Below, in pieces: positions 6,842 through 15,235 of a DNA stretch of 46,607 bases. The notes beneath the pieces were generated by a model that saw only the letters and a list, made by a program, of their open reading frames with translations, was not told the DNA's origin and searched no databases. Position 1 is the first letter of the stretch. Every line of letters begins with the position of its first letter. This DNA comes from Thermodesulfobacteriota bacterium. GTDB lineage: Bacteria; Desulfobacterota; Desulfobulbia; Desulfobulbales; JBFMBH01. The stretch spans positions 1 through 46,607 of the forward strand of contig JBFMBH010000002.1 of assembly GCA_040755095.1 (NCBI GenBank), in the 5' to 3' direction. The position numbers were made by a program, and so were the translations under genes.

Positions 6842-7458
6842 TCGGCCAGGGTGCCAGCAAGACAACCTTGCGGGAAGAGCGGCAACGGCTGGCCCTGTAC
6901 CGCCAGTATCTGCCCTCCCTGGAGCTGAAGCGGCGCCAGTTTCTCTGGGAGCTGAACCGGGCGCGGGCAGCGGAGGCGGAGCTGGCAGCGGCCCTGGCCG
7001 CGTTGCGGCAGCAGGCGTCGGACTGGCTGGCCTGTCTTGGCGGCTGCCGGCAGGACCTCCGCGGTCTGGTGCGGGTGGCCGGGGTGGAGCTGGAGGAGGA
7101 GAGCGTTCTGGGGCTGCGGCTGCCCCGCCTGGCCAGTGTGGAGGTAGCGCGGGCTGACTACCCGTTCCTGGTGCTGCCCCTGTGGGTGGACGCCCTGGCA
7201 GACTATCTGGCCCGGGCGGCGGAGCTGGAGGTGGCCCGGCAGGTGGCCGGCAGGCGCACCAGCCTTCTGGCTGCGGGCCTGCGGCAGATCACCCAGCGGG
7301 TCAACCTCTTCGAGCAGGTGCTGATCCCCAGCGCCCAGGCGGCCATCCGCCGCATCACCATCTTCCTGGGGGATGCGGAGCGCTCGGCGGTGGTGCGGGG
7401 CAAGCAGGCCAAGGCCAAAGCCGGCCGGGGGAGGAGGTCATGGCCATCGTCCCCCTAG
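6838..7458 (+). CDS. ntpD: V-type ATP synthase/ATPase subunit D (central stalk)
   Basis: The 206-aa protein is a long antiparallel coiled coil, as expected for the rotor shaft that links the A3B3 head to the membrane ring. The N-terminus (TTLREERQRLALYRQYLPSLELKRRQFLWEL) and C-terminus (QRVNLFEQVLIPSAQAAIRRI) are the conserved paired helices of the family. The start is a GTG at 6838 after GGAGGGAAGG, overlapping the TGA of the duplicated B tail. It overlaps the subunit I gene by 19 nt. Confidence 0.95.
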   Translation: MIGQGASKTTLREERQRLALYRQYLPSLELKRRQFLWELNRARAAEAELAAALAALRQQASDWLACLGGCRQDLRGLVRVAGVELEEESVLGLRLPRLASVEVARADYPFLVLPLWVDALADYLARAAELEVARQVAGRRTSLLAAGLRQITQRVNLFEQVLIPSAQAAIRRITIFLGDAERSAVVRGKQAKAKAGRGRRSWPSSP

Positions 7459-9239
7459 CCCGGGTCACCCTCTGCGGTCCGTCTGCGGACAAGGAGGCGG
7501 TGCTGGCCGGCCTCCAGGATCTGGGCTGCTGCCATCTGGAAGGGGCGCCCGCCCACGAGCAGGCCGGGGCAGACCGTTTCCTGTCGCCCACCGCCCACCG
7601 CGCCTTCCAGTATCTGGCCCGCTGTCCGAACCGCCGGCGGCAGGTCCTGGACCCGGCCGGCTTCCATCCCCGGACCGTGGAGGCCGAGGCCCTGGCCATC
7701 GAGGAGCGCCTGCGGGTCCTGGACGAGGAGCGGGACCATCTGACCATGCACATCCGGGCCCTGGCGCCCTGGGGTGACTTCGCCTTCGACGACCCCTTCC
7801 TTCTGGGCGAGCTGCGGCTGTGGTTCTATATCGTGCCCCTGTACCGCCTGGCCGAGGTGGCGGCCTTGGACCTCGTCTGGCAGGTGGTGCACCAGGACGG
7901 CCTGGATGCCTATGTGGTGGTGATCGCCGGCGAGGAGCCCCAGGGGCTGCCGGTGCCGCGGGTCCATACCGGCAGCCGCTCTCTGGCCGAGCTGCGGCAG
8001 CGGCTGGAGGAGGTGGAGGCGGAGCAGGAGGATCTCCACTGGCGGCGGGCAGGGCTCACCCGTTGGCTGTCCCTGTTCGGCCAGGTGCTGGCGGCGGCGG
8101 ATGATGCCGCGGCCCTGGCCGAGGCCTTGCGCCTGACCTCGGACCAGGGCGGCCTCTTTGTGCTGGAGGCGTGGAGCCCCGAGGACCGGGTGGGGGCGCT
8201 GGCCGCCTTCTGCCGGCAGCAGGGCATCGTGCTTGTTGCTCGACCGGTGGAGCCCGGGGATCGGCCGCCGACCCTCTTGGCCAACGAGGGCGTCCTGGCC
8301 GGCGGCGAGCTCCTGGTGCGCTTCTACACCACCCCGGCCTACCACCTGTGGGATCCTTCCCGGCTGGTCGCTGCCTCCTTCGTGCTCTTTTTTGCCATGA
8401 TCGTGGCCGATGCCGGCTATGGCCTGGCGCTGGGCCTCCTGTGGCTGGCCGGCCGCCGGCGCTGGGGCTGCCGCCAGCCCCGGCTCTGCCAGCTGGCAGG
8501 GCTCATGATCCTGGCGACAGTCGGCTACGGCACCCTGGTGGGCTCCTACTTCGGCCTGCCGCCGCCGGCGGGTCCGCTGGCCAGCCTCGTCATCCTGGAC
8601 CTGACGGCGCGGCCGGCGATGATGGCGGTCTCCGTTGTCATCGGCGCCGGCCATTTGCTGCTGGGGCAAGCCATCAACCTCGCCCGCGCCCGGACCGCCG
8701 GGGAACGGCTGGCAGCTGGCGGCTGGATCATGATCCTCGCCGGCGGCCTGGCGGCGGCCGGCGGCTGGTGGCAGCCGGCCTGGACCGGGCTGGCTGCCGC
8801 GGGTTGGCCGCTCCTGGCAGCCGGCAGCCTGACGGTCCTGGTGTTCTCGAGCAGCCGGCCTTTCCGGCAGGCCGGCTGGCGGGATCTTCTGGGCCGCCTG
8901 CTGGATGGCGCCCTGGCGCTCACCAACCTCAGCCGGGCCTTCGGCGATGTCTTGAGCTACCTGCGGCTCTTTGCCCTTGGCCTGGCCTCGGCCCAGCTGG
9001 CCATGACCTTCAACGAGCTGGCCGCCAGCGCCAGCCGGGCGCTGCCGGTCCTGGGCAGCCTGGTGGCCGCCGTCATTGCGGTGGCCGGTCACAGCCTGAA
9101 CGCCGGGCTGGCGGTGATGGGCGGCGTCATCCACGGCCTCAGGCTCAACCTCATCGAGCTCTTCGGCTGGACCCTCACCGATGAGGGACGATCCTTTCAG
9201 GCCTTTTCCCGCAAGGAGGGCAAGCCATGGACTCTGTGA
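7440..9239 (+). CDS. ntpI: V-type ATP synthase/ATPase subunit I (membrane stator a-subunit)
   Basis: The 599-aa protein has a soluble N-terminal half (about residues 1-310, with coiled-coil segments) and a membrane C-terminal half with several hydrophobic spans. These include FVLFFAMIVADAGYGLALGLL, where MIVADAGYG is a family signature. The SYLRLFALGLASAQLA segment carries the conserved arginine that faces the rotor ring carboxylate, and VIHGLRLNLIELFGW is the last conserved block. I took the ATG at 7440 after GGAGGAGG, overlapping the end of subunit D by 19 nt; the open frame further upstream is a shadow of D. It forms the ion half-channels with subunit K and overlaps that gene by 13 nt. Confidence 0.96.
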   Translation: MAIVPLARVTLCGPSADKEAVLAGLQDLGCCHLEGAPAHEQAGADRFLSPTAHRAFQYLARCPNRRRQVLDPAGFHPRTVEAEALAIEERLRVLDEERDHLTMHIRALAPWGDFAFDDPFLLGELRLWFYIVPLYRLAEVAALDLVWQVVHQDGLDAYVVVIAGEEPQGLPVPRVHTGSRSLAELRQRLEEVEAEQEDLHWRRAGLTRWLSLFGQVLAAADDAAALAEALRLTSDQGGLFVLEAWSPEDRVGALAAFCRQQGIVLVARPVEPGDRPPTLLANEGVLAGGELLVRFYTTPAYHLWDPSRLVAASFVLFFAMIVADAGYGLALGLLWLAGRRRWGCRQPRLCQLAGLMILATVGYGTLVGSYFGLPPPAGPLASLVILDLTARPAMMAVSVVIGAGHLLLGQAINLARARTAGERLAAGGWIMILAGGLAAAGGWWQPAWTGLAAAGWPLLAAGSLTVLVFSSSRPFRQAGWRDLLGRLLDGALALTNLSRAFGDVLSYLRLFALGLASAQLAMTFNELAASASRALPVLGSLVAAVIAVAGHSLNAGLAVMGGVIHGLRLNLIELFGWTLTDEGRSFQAFSRKEGKPWTL

Positions 9240-9688
9240 TCCTCACCCTGGGCTGGCTGGGCATCTACGCCCCCATGGCCCTGGCCGCCATGGGCAGCAT
9301 CATCGGCTGTGCCCGGGCCGGGCAGGCGGCCTGTGGTGCCCTGCTCGACACCGAGGCCAACCACGGCCGCTACATCGGCGTCTCGGCCATGCCGTCCTCC
9401 CAGACCATCTACGGCATCGTGGTCATGCTGTCCTTGAACCGGCCGGTGAGCCTGGCGTCGGCGCCCGGCCTGTTCGCAGTGGGGGGGCTGGCTGGCCTTG
9501 CCCTCCTGGTCTCGGCGGTGCTGCAGGGCGACGCTTGCGCCTCCGCCATCCAGGTATCCAAGCACAAGCCGGAGATCTTCGGCATCTCGGTAGCGCCGGC
9601 CGCCATCGTCGAGGGCTTTGCGGTCTTTGTCTTCATCTTCGCCCTGGTGATCGGTGGCGGCATCCCAGCCGGGTCGACCGCACCATGA
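9227..9688 (+). CDS. ntpK: V-type ATP synthase/ATPase subunit K (rotor proteolipid) with Na+-site residues
   Basis: The 153-aa protein has four hydrophobic spans, two fused hairpins as in 16-kDa V-type proteolipids. The second hairpin carries the ion-binding glutamate (IVEGFAV, E129). The equivalent place in the first hairpin has MPSSQTIYG, with no carboxylate. Aligned by eye to Enterococcus hirae NtpK, the Na+ ligands T64, Q65, Q110 and E139 correspond to S58, Q59, Q100 and E129 here. That set favours Na+ binding over simple H+ coupling. This is inference from motif conservation. It overlaps ntpI by 13 nt and ends 10 nt before subunit E. Confidence 0.95.
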   Translation: MDSVILTLGWLGIYAPMALAAMGSIIGCARAGQAACGALLDTEANHGRYIGVSAMPSSQTIYGIVVMLSLNRPVSLASAPGLFAVGGLAGLALLVSAVLQGDACASAIQVSKHKPEIFGISVAPAAIVEGFAVFVFIFALVIGGGIPAGSTAP

Positions 9689-9698
9689 GGAGACGATC

Positions 9699-10370
9699 GT
9701 GAGCGAGCGCAAGCTGGCGTCCGGGGTTCAGGCCCTCATCGACCGTTTGCGGGAGGAGGGCATCCGGTCCGGTCAGGAGGAGGCGGAGCGGCTCCTGGAG
9801 GAGGCGCGAGCCGAGGCAACGAGGCTCTTGCACCAGGCCCGGCAGGAGGCGGAGGCCATCCGCCGCCAGGCCAGGACCGAGGCGGAGCGCACCCGGGCCG
9901 CCGCCAGCGAGGCCTTGAGCAAGGCGGCCCGGGATACGGTCATCGATCTCAAGGAGCGGCTGGGCCGGGAGTTCGGCCGCCGGGTGGGCGAAATGGTGTC
10001 GGCCGCCCTGGCCGACGAGGGCCTGCTGGAGAAGCTCATTCTGGAGATCGGCCGCCAGGCGGCGCCACTGGCCGCCCAGGGTCCGGTGACCATTCTTCTG
10101 CCGGAAGACGTGGTCGGGCTCGACGAGCTGCGCCGGGCCCCGGAGCGGGTCAGGGAGGGCGCGCTGGGCTCCCTGACCCTGGCCGTCAGCCAAGGAACGC
10201 TACGGGAGGGGGTGCACATCGCCACCCGGCCCGGCAGCGAGGCCGGCATCCTGGTGCGGCTGGAAGACGAGGACCTGGTCATCGATTTGTCGGCCAGCGC
10301 CATCACCGACCTTCTGCTCGTCCACCTGCAGCCCCGCTTCCGGGCGCTGCTCGAGGGCAGCATCGGCTGA
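9699..10370 (+). CDS. ntpE: V-type ATP synthase/ATPase subunit E (peripheral stalk)
   Basis: The 223-aa protein has a long charged helix at the N-terminus (SGQEEAERLLEEARAEATRL and on to about residue 85). A globular C-terminal domain ending in DLSASAITDLLLVHLQPRFRALL follows. This is the build of the E subunit, which with its partner helix forms the peripheral stalk. I chose the GTG at 9699, with GGAG 8 nt upstream, over the longer frame from 9654, which lies within subunit K. No separate G/H subunit gene is visible, as in other minimal bacterial V-ATPases of the Bacteroidetes/spirochaete type. Confidence 0.92.
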   Translation: MSERKLASGVQALIDRLREEGIRSGQEEAERLLEEARAEATRLLHQARQEAEAIRRQARTEAERTRAAASEALSKAARDTVIDLKERLGREFGRRVGEMVSAALADEGLLEKLILEIGRQAAPLAAQGPVTILLPEDVVGLDELRRAPERVREGALGSLTLAVSQGTLREGVHIATRPGSEAGILVRLEDEDLVIDLSASAITDLLLVHLQPRFRALLEGSIG

Positions 10371-10441
10371 GAGGACTGGGCGGGAAGCAAGCGCCGGTCC
10401 GCCGCGAGGTTGTCTGGAAGGATGACAAAGGGAGCACACGC

Positions 10442-12721
10442 GTGAGTGGGGAAGGATGGGCACTTCCGTGCGGGCGTGAAGGGCAGGGCAGGTGGCAGCG
10501 CTGGGCGGCACGGCTGGTGCTTCTGGCGGCCCTGGCCCTGGCCACTTTGGCCCAGGCTCGCACCGACGAGGAGAAGCTGGCCGAGGTGGAGGCCATGTTC
10601 GCCTCCCCTTACGGCGAGGAGATGGTCTATCGCACCGACCGGCTGCTGCTCATCGCTACCGATACCATGCGGCCTTTGCACAAGGCACCGGCCACCGCCA
10701 CGGTCATTACGGCCCAGGACATCGCCGACATGGGTGCTACCGATCTGGCCCAGGCCCTGGAGATGGTGCCCGGACTGCACGTGGGGCTGTCGGTCCTCAA
10801 CCGCATGAATGCCACCTATGCCATCCGGGGCATGGCCACCCAGACCAATCCCCACGTGCTGCTGCTGGTGGACGGGGTACCGGTCACCGCCACCTACACC
10901 GGCTCGCGGCCGGAGAGCTTCCGGCTGCCGGTGGCCAATATCAGCCGCATCGAGGTGGTGCGGGGGCCGGGCTCGGCGGTGTACGGCGCCGATGCCTTTG
11001 CCGGCACCATCAACGTCGTCACCAGGGAGTCCTGGGATCTGGACGGCACCCGGACCGGGCTGCGGCTGGGCTCCTTTGACACCAGCGAGGCCTGGCTCCA
11101 GCACGGGGATTCCTATGGCGACTGGCATCTGGCCACCAGTCTCGAGCTCCTGGAGAGCCAGGGGGATCGCCACCGGATCCTGGAGAGCGACCAGCAGAGC
11201 CTCTTCGATACCCGTTTCAACATTCCCAACGGCTACCCGGCCGCCAGCCTGACGCCCGCCGCCCTGGATTCCTTCTACCGGATCGGCAACGGCCAGCTCA
11301 CCGTCAAGCACGGCGGCTGGACCGGCCGACTCTGGGGCTGGCTGCAGGATCACGGCGGCATGGGCGCTGGTGCCACCCAGACGGTGGCCAAGAACGAGAT
11401 CCAGGTCGCCTACCTGCGGGGCGAGCTGGCCTACCGCTTCGAGGATCTGGCGCCGCATCTGGACGGCAGCCTGCGCCTGGTCGGCAGCTCCTACCGCCGG
11501 CAGCCCCACTTCCAGCTCTTTCCGCCCGGCAGCATCCTGCCCATTGGCACCGATGGCAACATCGGCACGACCCCGCTGGCGGGATACGTCCGCTTTCCGG
11601 CCGGGGTCAACGGCTGGCCATCGGGAACCGAGCGGGCCATCGGCTTCGATCTGGTCATGGCCTATGCCGGCTGGCCCGACCACCGGCTGCGCTACGGCGC
11701 CGGCTTCCGCTATGTGGATGAGGACGCGGCGGCGGAGCAGAACTTCGGCCTTGGCATCCTGGACGCCCGCACGGTGACCCTGCTGCCGCCGCCGTTCATC
11801 AATCCCGGGCCGGTGGACCTCACCGGCGTCACCGGTACGGACGCCATCTTCATGAACGACCAGCGGCGGCAGCAGGGCTTCATCTCCCTCCAGGATGAAT
11901 GGACCCTGAGCCGGAACTGGGAGCTGGTCCTGGGCGGCCGTTATGACCGCTATTCAGACTTCGGCTCGACCTTCAATCCGCGGCTGGGGCTGATCTGGGA
12001 TCTCGCCGCCGATCTGACCGGCAAGCTCCTTTATGGCCGCGCCTTCCGGCCGCCGTCCCTCCTGGAGCTCTACACCCGCAACAACCCGGCCACCACCGGC
12101 AACCCGGACCTGGATCCGGAGACCATCGACAGCCTGGAGCTGGCCCTGGACTGGCAAGCGGCGGCGGCTCTGCGGGGGATGGTCACCCTGTACGCCTACC
12201 AGGTCGACAACCTCATCGAGTTTATCCAGACCACCCCCGGCAGCCCGGCCTTTGTCTCCCAGAACGCCCGGGGACAGGACGGCCACGGGGTGGAGGCCGA
12301 GGTGGAATGGCGGCCCGCGGCTGCCTGGCGGCTGCGGGCCAATGTGGCCTGGCAGGCTGCCGCGGACGACGCTGCCGGTGCGCCGGCAGCCGGGGTTCCG
12401 GGCCTGGCCGCCTCGGCGGATGCCCATTGGCGTTTTCTGGCGGACTGGTCCGTGAACGGCCAGGTCAACTGGATCGGCAACCGGGATCGGGACCGCGTCG
12501 CTGGCGACAACCGGGACGAGGTGCCGGACTACGCCCTGGTGGATGCGGTGCTGCGGTGGCAGCCACGGCACCGCCCCTGGCAGGCGGCGGTAGCGGCGCG
12601 CAACCTTTTCGACACCGATGCCCGGGAGCCCAGCCCCTGGGGCCGCCAGGGGGCAGCGCTCCCCGGGGACGTCCCGCTGGCCGGCCGCAGCCTGATGCTC
12701 GAGCTGCAATACCGCTTGTAG
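10442..12721 (+). CDS. TonB-dependent outer-membrane receptor
   Basis: The 759-aa protein has a signal peptide (LVLLAALALATLAQA, about residues 26-40) and a plug domain (ATATVITAQDIADMGATDLA, VPGLHVG, IRGMATQTNPHVLLLVDGVP, RIEVVRGPGSAVYGADAFAGTINVVT). A 22-strand-type barrel follows, with late motifs YGRAFRPPSLLELYTRNNP and the C-terminal LMLELQYRL that ends in a barrel strand. The start is a GTG at 10442 with GGGAG 7 nt upstream. It probably takes up a siderophore, vitamin or other chelated ligand across the outer membrane; the substrate cannot be told. It lies between ntpE and the DUF2764 gene, 71 nt after the first and 23 nt before the second, in the same direction, which is an unusual place for such a gene. 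Confidence 0.95.
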   Translation: MSGEGWALPCGREGQGRWQRWAARLVLLAALALATLAQARTDEEKLAEVEAMFASPYGEEMVYRTDRLLLIATDTMRPLHKAPATATVITAQDIADMGATDLAQALEMVPGLHVGLSVLNRMNATYAIRGMATQTNPHVLLLVDGVPVTATYTGSRPESFRLPVANISRIEVVRGPGSAVYGADAFAGTINVVTRESWDLDGTRTGLRLGSFDTSEAWLQHGDSYGDWHLATSLELLESQGDRHRILESDQQSLFDTRFNIPNGYPAASLTPAALDSFYRIGNGQLTVKHGGWTGRLWGWLQDHGGMGAGATQTVAKNEIQVAYLRGELAYRFEDLAPHLDGSLRLVGSSYRRQPHFQLFPPGSILPIGTDGNIGTTPLAGYVRFPAGVNGWPSGTERAIGFDLVMAYAGWPDHRLRYGAGFRYVDEDAAAEQNFGLGILDARTVTLLPPPFINPGPVDLTGVTGTDAIFMNDQRRQQGFISLQDEWTLSRNWELVLGGRYDRYSDFGSTFNPRLGLIWDLAADLTGKLLYGRAFRPPSLLELYTRNNPATTGNPDLDPETIDSLELALDWQAAAALRGMVTLYAYQVDNLIEFIQTTPGSPAFVSQNARGQDGHGVEAEVEWRPAAAWRLRANVAWQAAADDAAGAPAAGVPGLAASADAHWRFLADWSVNGQVNWIGNRDRDRVAGDNRDEVPDYALVDAVLRWQPRHRPWQAAVAARNLFDTDAREPSPWGRQGAALPGDVPLAGRSLMLELQYRL

Positions 12722-12744
12722 GGAATCCAAGAGGAGGCCGGGAT

Positions 12745-13401
12745 GTGACCAGCCCTTCGGCGTACGCCCTCTTGGCCAGCCTGCCGGCCATGCCGGTCGA
12801 CTGGCGGCAGGAGCATCTGCCGGTGAGCGAGCCCCGGCTGGAAGAGCGCCTGGGGCTGCTGCCGCCGGCATCGGCCGAGCTGGCCATAACCCTGGGCCGG
12901 CTGGCCCGGGACGAGGCCCAAGGGGATGACCTGGCCTGGCTGGCGGCTCTGGACGACCTGACCCAGCGGCTGGCGCCAGGTCTGGGCCGGCAGCTGGCGC
13001 TCCTGATCGTGGATCACCGCCTGCTCGTGGCCGGCGTGCGGCGCCAGAACCGGGGCCAGGAGCCGCCGCCAGCGGCGGGCACCTGGGGCCGCTGGCTGGC
13101 CATGCACTGGCAGGAGCCGGGCTTCGGCCTCGGCCTGCGCTTCCCCTGGCTCCTGGAGCTGACCGCCCTCCTGCAAGCCGGCGCAACCGGCGCCGCCCAG
13201 GAGTTGGCTTGCCAGGTGCTGTGGCAGGAGCTGGACCGGTTGCGCCCGGCCCATCCCTTCCACCTGGAGGCGGTCCTGCTCTATGTGGTGCGCTGGCAGG
13301 TGGTGGCCGCCTGGGCGGGACGGGACACGGCGGCTGGCGGCGAACGGCTTGCAGAGCTGGTGGAGGCGACCCTCGGTGAATACGTCCATCTCTTCCCGTA
13401 A
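12745..13401 (+). CDS. DUF2764 family protein, V-ATPase-associated
   Basis: The 218-aa protein begins TSPSAYALLASLPAMPVDW, matching the Y-x-L-x-ASLP start of the DUF2764 family. This family is found in bacterial V-ATPase operons between the E and A genes, where it may stand in for subunit C. The rest is leucine- and tryptophan-rich and helical. The start is a GTG at 12745 after GAGGAGG. It overlaps the subunit A gene by 26 nt. Together with that overlap, the family match makes it a true part of the V-ATPase even though a receptor gene separates it from ntpE. Confidence 0.85.
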   Translation: MTSPSAYALLASLPAMPVDWRQEHLPVSEPRLEERLGLLPPASAELAITLGRLARDEAQGDDLAWLAALDDLTQRLAPGLGRQLALLIVDHRLLVAGVRRQNRGQEPPPAAGTWGRWLAMHWQEPGFGLGLRFPWLLELTALLQAGATGAAQELACQVLWQELDRLRPAHPFHLEAVLLYVVRWQVVAAWAGRDTAAGGERLAELVEATLGEYVHLFP

Positions 13402-15160
13402 GCCCCAGGTGGTGGCGGTCAAGGGCAACATCGTCACCGTGCGCCTGGGGCCAGAGCCGGTGCGCAAGAACGAGACCGCCGCCATCCTCACCGGCAGCCG
13501 CCGCCTCCTGGCCGAGGTCCTGCGGATCCGGGGTGCGGAGGCCGATCTTCAGGTGCTCGAGGACACCACGGGCATTCGGGTGGGAGACCCGGTGGAGCTT
13601 TCCGGCGAGCTTTTGTCGGTGAGCCTGGGGCCCGGCCTCCTGGGCCGGATCTTCGATGGCCTGCAGAGCCCGCTTGCCGTGCTGGCGGCGCAGCACGGCT
13701 TCTTCCTGCCCCGGGGCGTCCAGGTGCCGGCCCTGGATCCGGAGCACAAGTGGTCCTTCGTGCCGGCGGTGCGGGCCGGCGACCGGCTGCGGCCAGGGGA
13801 AGCCCTGGGCACGGTGCAGGAGGGCCGGCTCCGGCACACGATCCTGGTACCGGTCGACGTTGCCCAGGAGGTGCAGGTGACCTGGATCCAGGGCGGCTCG
13901 TTTACGGTCCTCGATCCGGTGGCCCGGATCCGGACCGGCCGGGGCGAGGAGATGGTGCGCCTGAGCCGGCGCTGGCCGGTACGCCGCAGCCTGACCGAGC
14001 CGCTGTTGCGGTCCGGGCGCGCCGAGCGCCTCTTCCCTGAAGAGCCCCTCACCACCACCATTCGGCTGGTGGACACCTTCTTCCCCATCGCCCGGGGCGG
14101 CACCGCCTGCATCCCCGGACCCTTCGGCGCCGGCAAGACCGTTCTGCAGGGGCTCTTCGCCCGCTACGCCTTCGCCGACATCGTCATCGTCATCGCCTGC
14201 GGCGAGCGGGCCGGCGAGGTGGTGGAGATGATCGAGGATTTCGGCCGCATGGAGGATCCCCAGGGCGGCGGCTCGCTCATGGACCGGAGCATCATCATCT
14301 GCAACACCTCCTCCATGCCGGTGGCGGCGCGGGAGGCCTCCATCTACACCGGTCTGGCCATCGGCGAGTATTATCGCCTCATGGGCCATCAGGTGCTGGT
14401 GCTGGCGGACTCCACCTCCCGCTGGGCCCAGGCCCTGCGGGAGACCTCCGGCAATCTGGAGGAGATCCCCGGGGAGGAGGCCTACCCGGCCTATCTGGAC
14501 GCTGCCATCAAGGAGGTCTACGAGCGAGCCGGCCAGATCCGGACCGCTGGCGGCGCAACCGGCAGCCTGACCCTGATCGGTACCGTGTCACCCGCTGGCG
14601 GCAACTTCGAAGAGCCGGTCACCCAGAGCACCCTGGGCACGGTCAAGGCCTTTCTGGGCCTGTCGGCGGAGCGGGCCTACCGCCGCTTCTACCCGGCGGT
14701 GGATCCCCTGGCCTCCTGGTCCCGTTACCGCCAACAGCTGGCCGCCCACTTCGACCAGGCCCTGGCGCCAGGCTGGAGCGACCGGGTGCAGCGGATCCTT
14801 TCTCTCCTGCACGCCGGAGACGCGGTGCGTCGCATGATGCAGGTCACCGGCGAGGAGGGGGTCAGCCCGGCGGATTTCGTTCTCTACCACAAGGCCCTCT
14901 TTGTGGATATGGCCTATCTGCAGCAGGATGCCTTCGATGCCGTGGACGTCTCCACCGCACCGGCCAGGCAGAAGGAGAGCTTCCTGTTCGTCTGCGACCT
15001 GGTGGAGCGGGACTATGTCTTCCCCGGCCGGGAAGAGGCCCGGGCCTTCTTCCTGCGCCTCACCGGCCTTTATCGCAACCTCAACTATGCCGCCCAGGGC
15101 TCCCCGGACGCCGAGCGCCTCAAAAGGGAGATCGAGGCCCTGGTAGCAGCCGTTGGCTAG
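13376..15160 (+). CDS. ntpA: V-type ATP synthase/ATPase catalytic subunit A
   Basis: The 594-aa protein is the catalytic ATPase subunit of the V1 head. It has the P-loop GPFGAGKT (residues 248-255), the GERAGEVVEMIEDF segment with the catalytic glutamate, TSSMPVAAREASIYTG, ADSTSRWAQALRE and the GEEAYPAYL region. The long non-homologous insert of A subunits is present at about residues 110-200. I chose the GTG at 13376, with GGAGG 9 nt upstream, because the protein then begins right before the N-terminal barrel (VVAVKGNIVTVRLG). In the usual bacterial order A directly precedes B; here A is the last gene and B the first. Confidence 0.97.
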   Translation: MNTSISSRKPQVVAVKGNIVTVRLGPEPVRKNETAAILTGSRRLLAEVLRIRGAEADLQVLEDTTGIRVGDPVELSGELLSVSLGPGLLGRIFDGLQSPLAVLAAQHGFFLPRGVQVPALDPEHKWSFVPAVRAGDRLRPGEALGTVQEGRLRHTILVPVDVAQEVQVTWIQGGSFTVLDPVARIRTGRGEEMVRLSRRWPVRRSLTEPLLRSGRAERLFPEEPLTTTIRLVDTFFPIARGGTACIPGPFGAGKTVLQGLFARYAFADIVIVIACGERAGEVVEMIEDFGRMEDPQGGGSLMDRSIIICNTSSMPVAAREASIYTGLAIGEYYRLMGHQVLVLADSTSRWAQALRETSGNLEEIPGEEAYPAYLDAAIKEVYERAGQIRTAGGATGSLTLIGTVSPAGGNFEEPVTQSTLGTVKAFLGLSAERAYRRFYPAVDPLASWSRYRQQLAAHFDQALAPGWSDRVQRILSLLHAGDAVRRMMQVTGEEGVSPADFVLYHKALFVDMAYLQQDAFDAVDVSTAPARQKESFLFVCDLVERDYVFPGREEARAFFLRLTGLYRNLNYAAQGSPDAERLKREIEALVAAVG

Positions 15161-15194
15161 GAGTCGATCAGAAAAATTCATGTATTCTGGTTAG

Positions 15195-15224
15195 TTGACA
15201 AAATATTCGATTGTATCGTAGGTT
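15195..15224 (+). promoter_or_regulatory. candidate promoter of the first DUF4143 ATPase
   Basis: A perfect TTGACA (15195-15200) is followed after 18 bp by TAGGTT (15219-15224), a weak -10. The local DNA is much richer in A+T than its surroundings. The transcript would begin only about 5 nt before the ATG at 15236, so it would be nearly leaderless. Confidence 0.4.
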
Positions 15225-15235
15225 ATGCACGAAAC

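Noticed and set aside
11954-14389. 811-aa minus-strand open frame
   Set aside because: It crosses the TonB receptor, DUF2764 and ntpA genes in antisense and lacks any recognisable domain.
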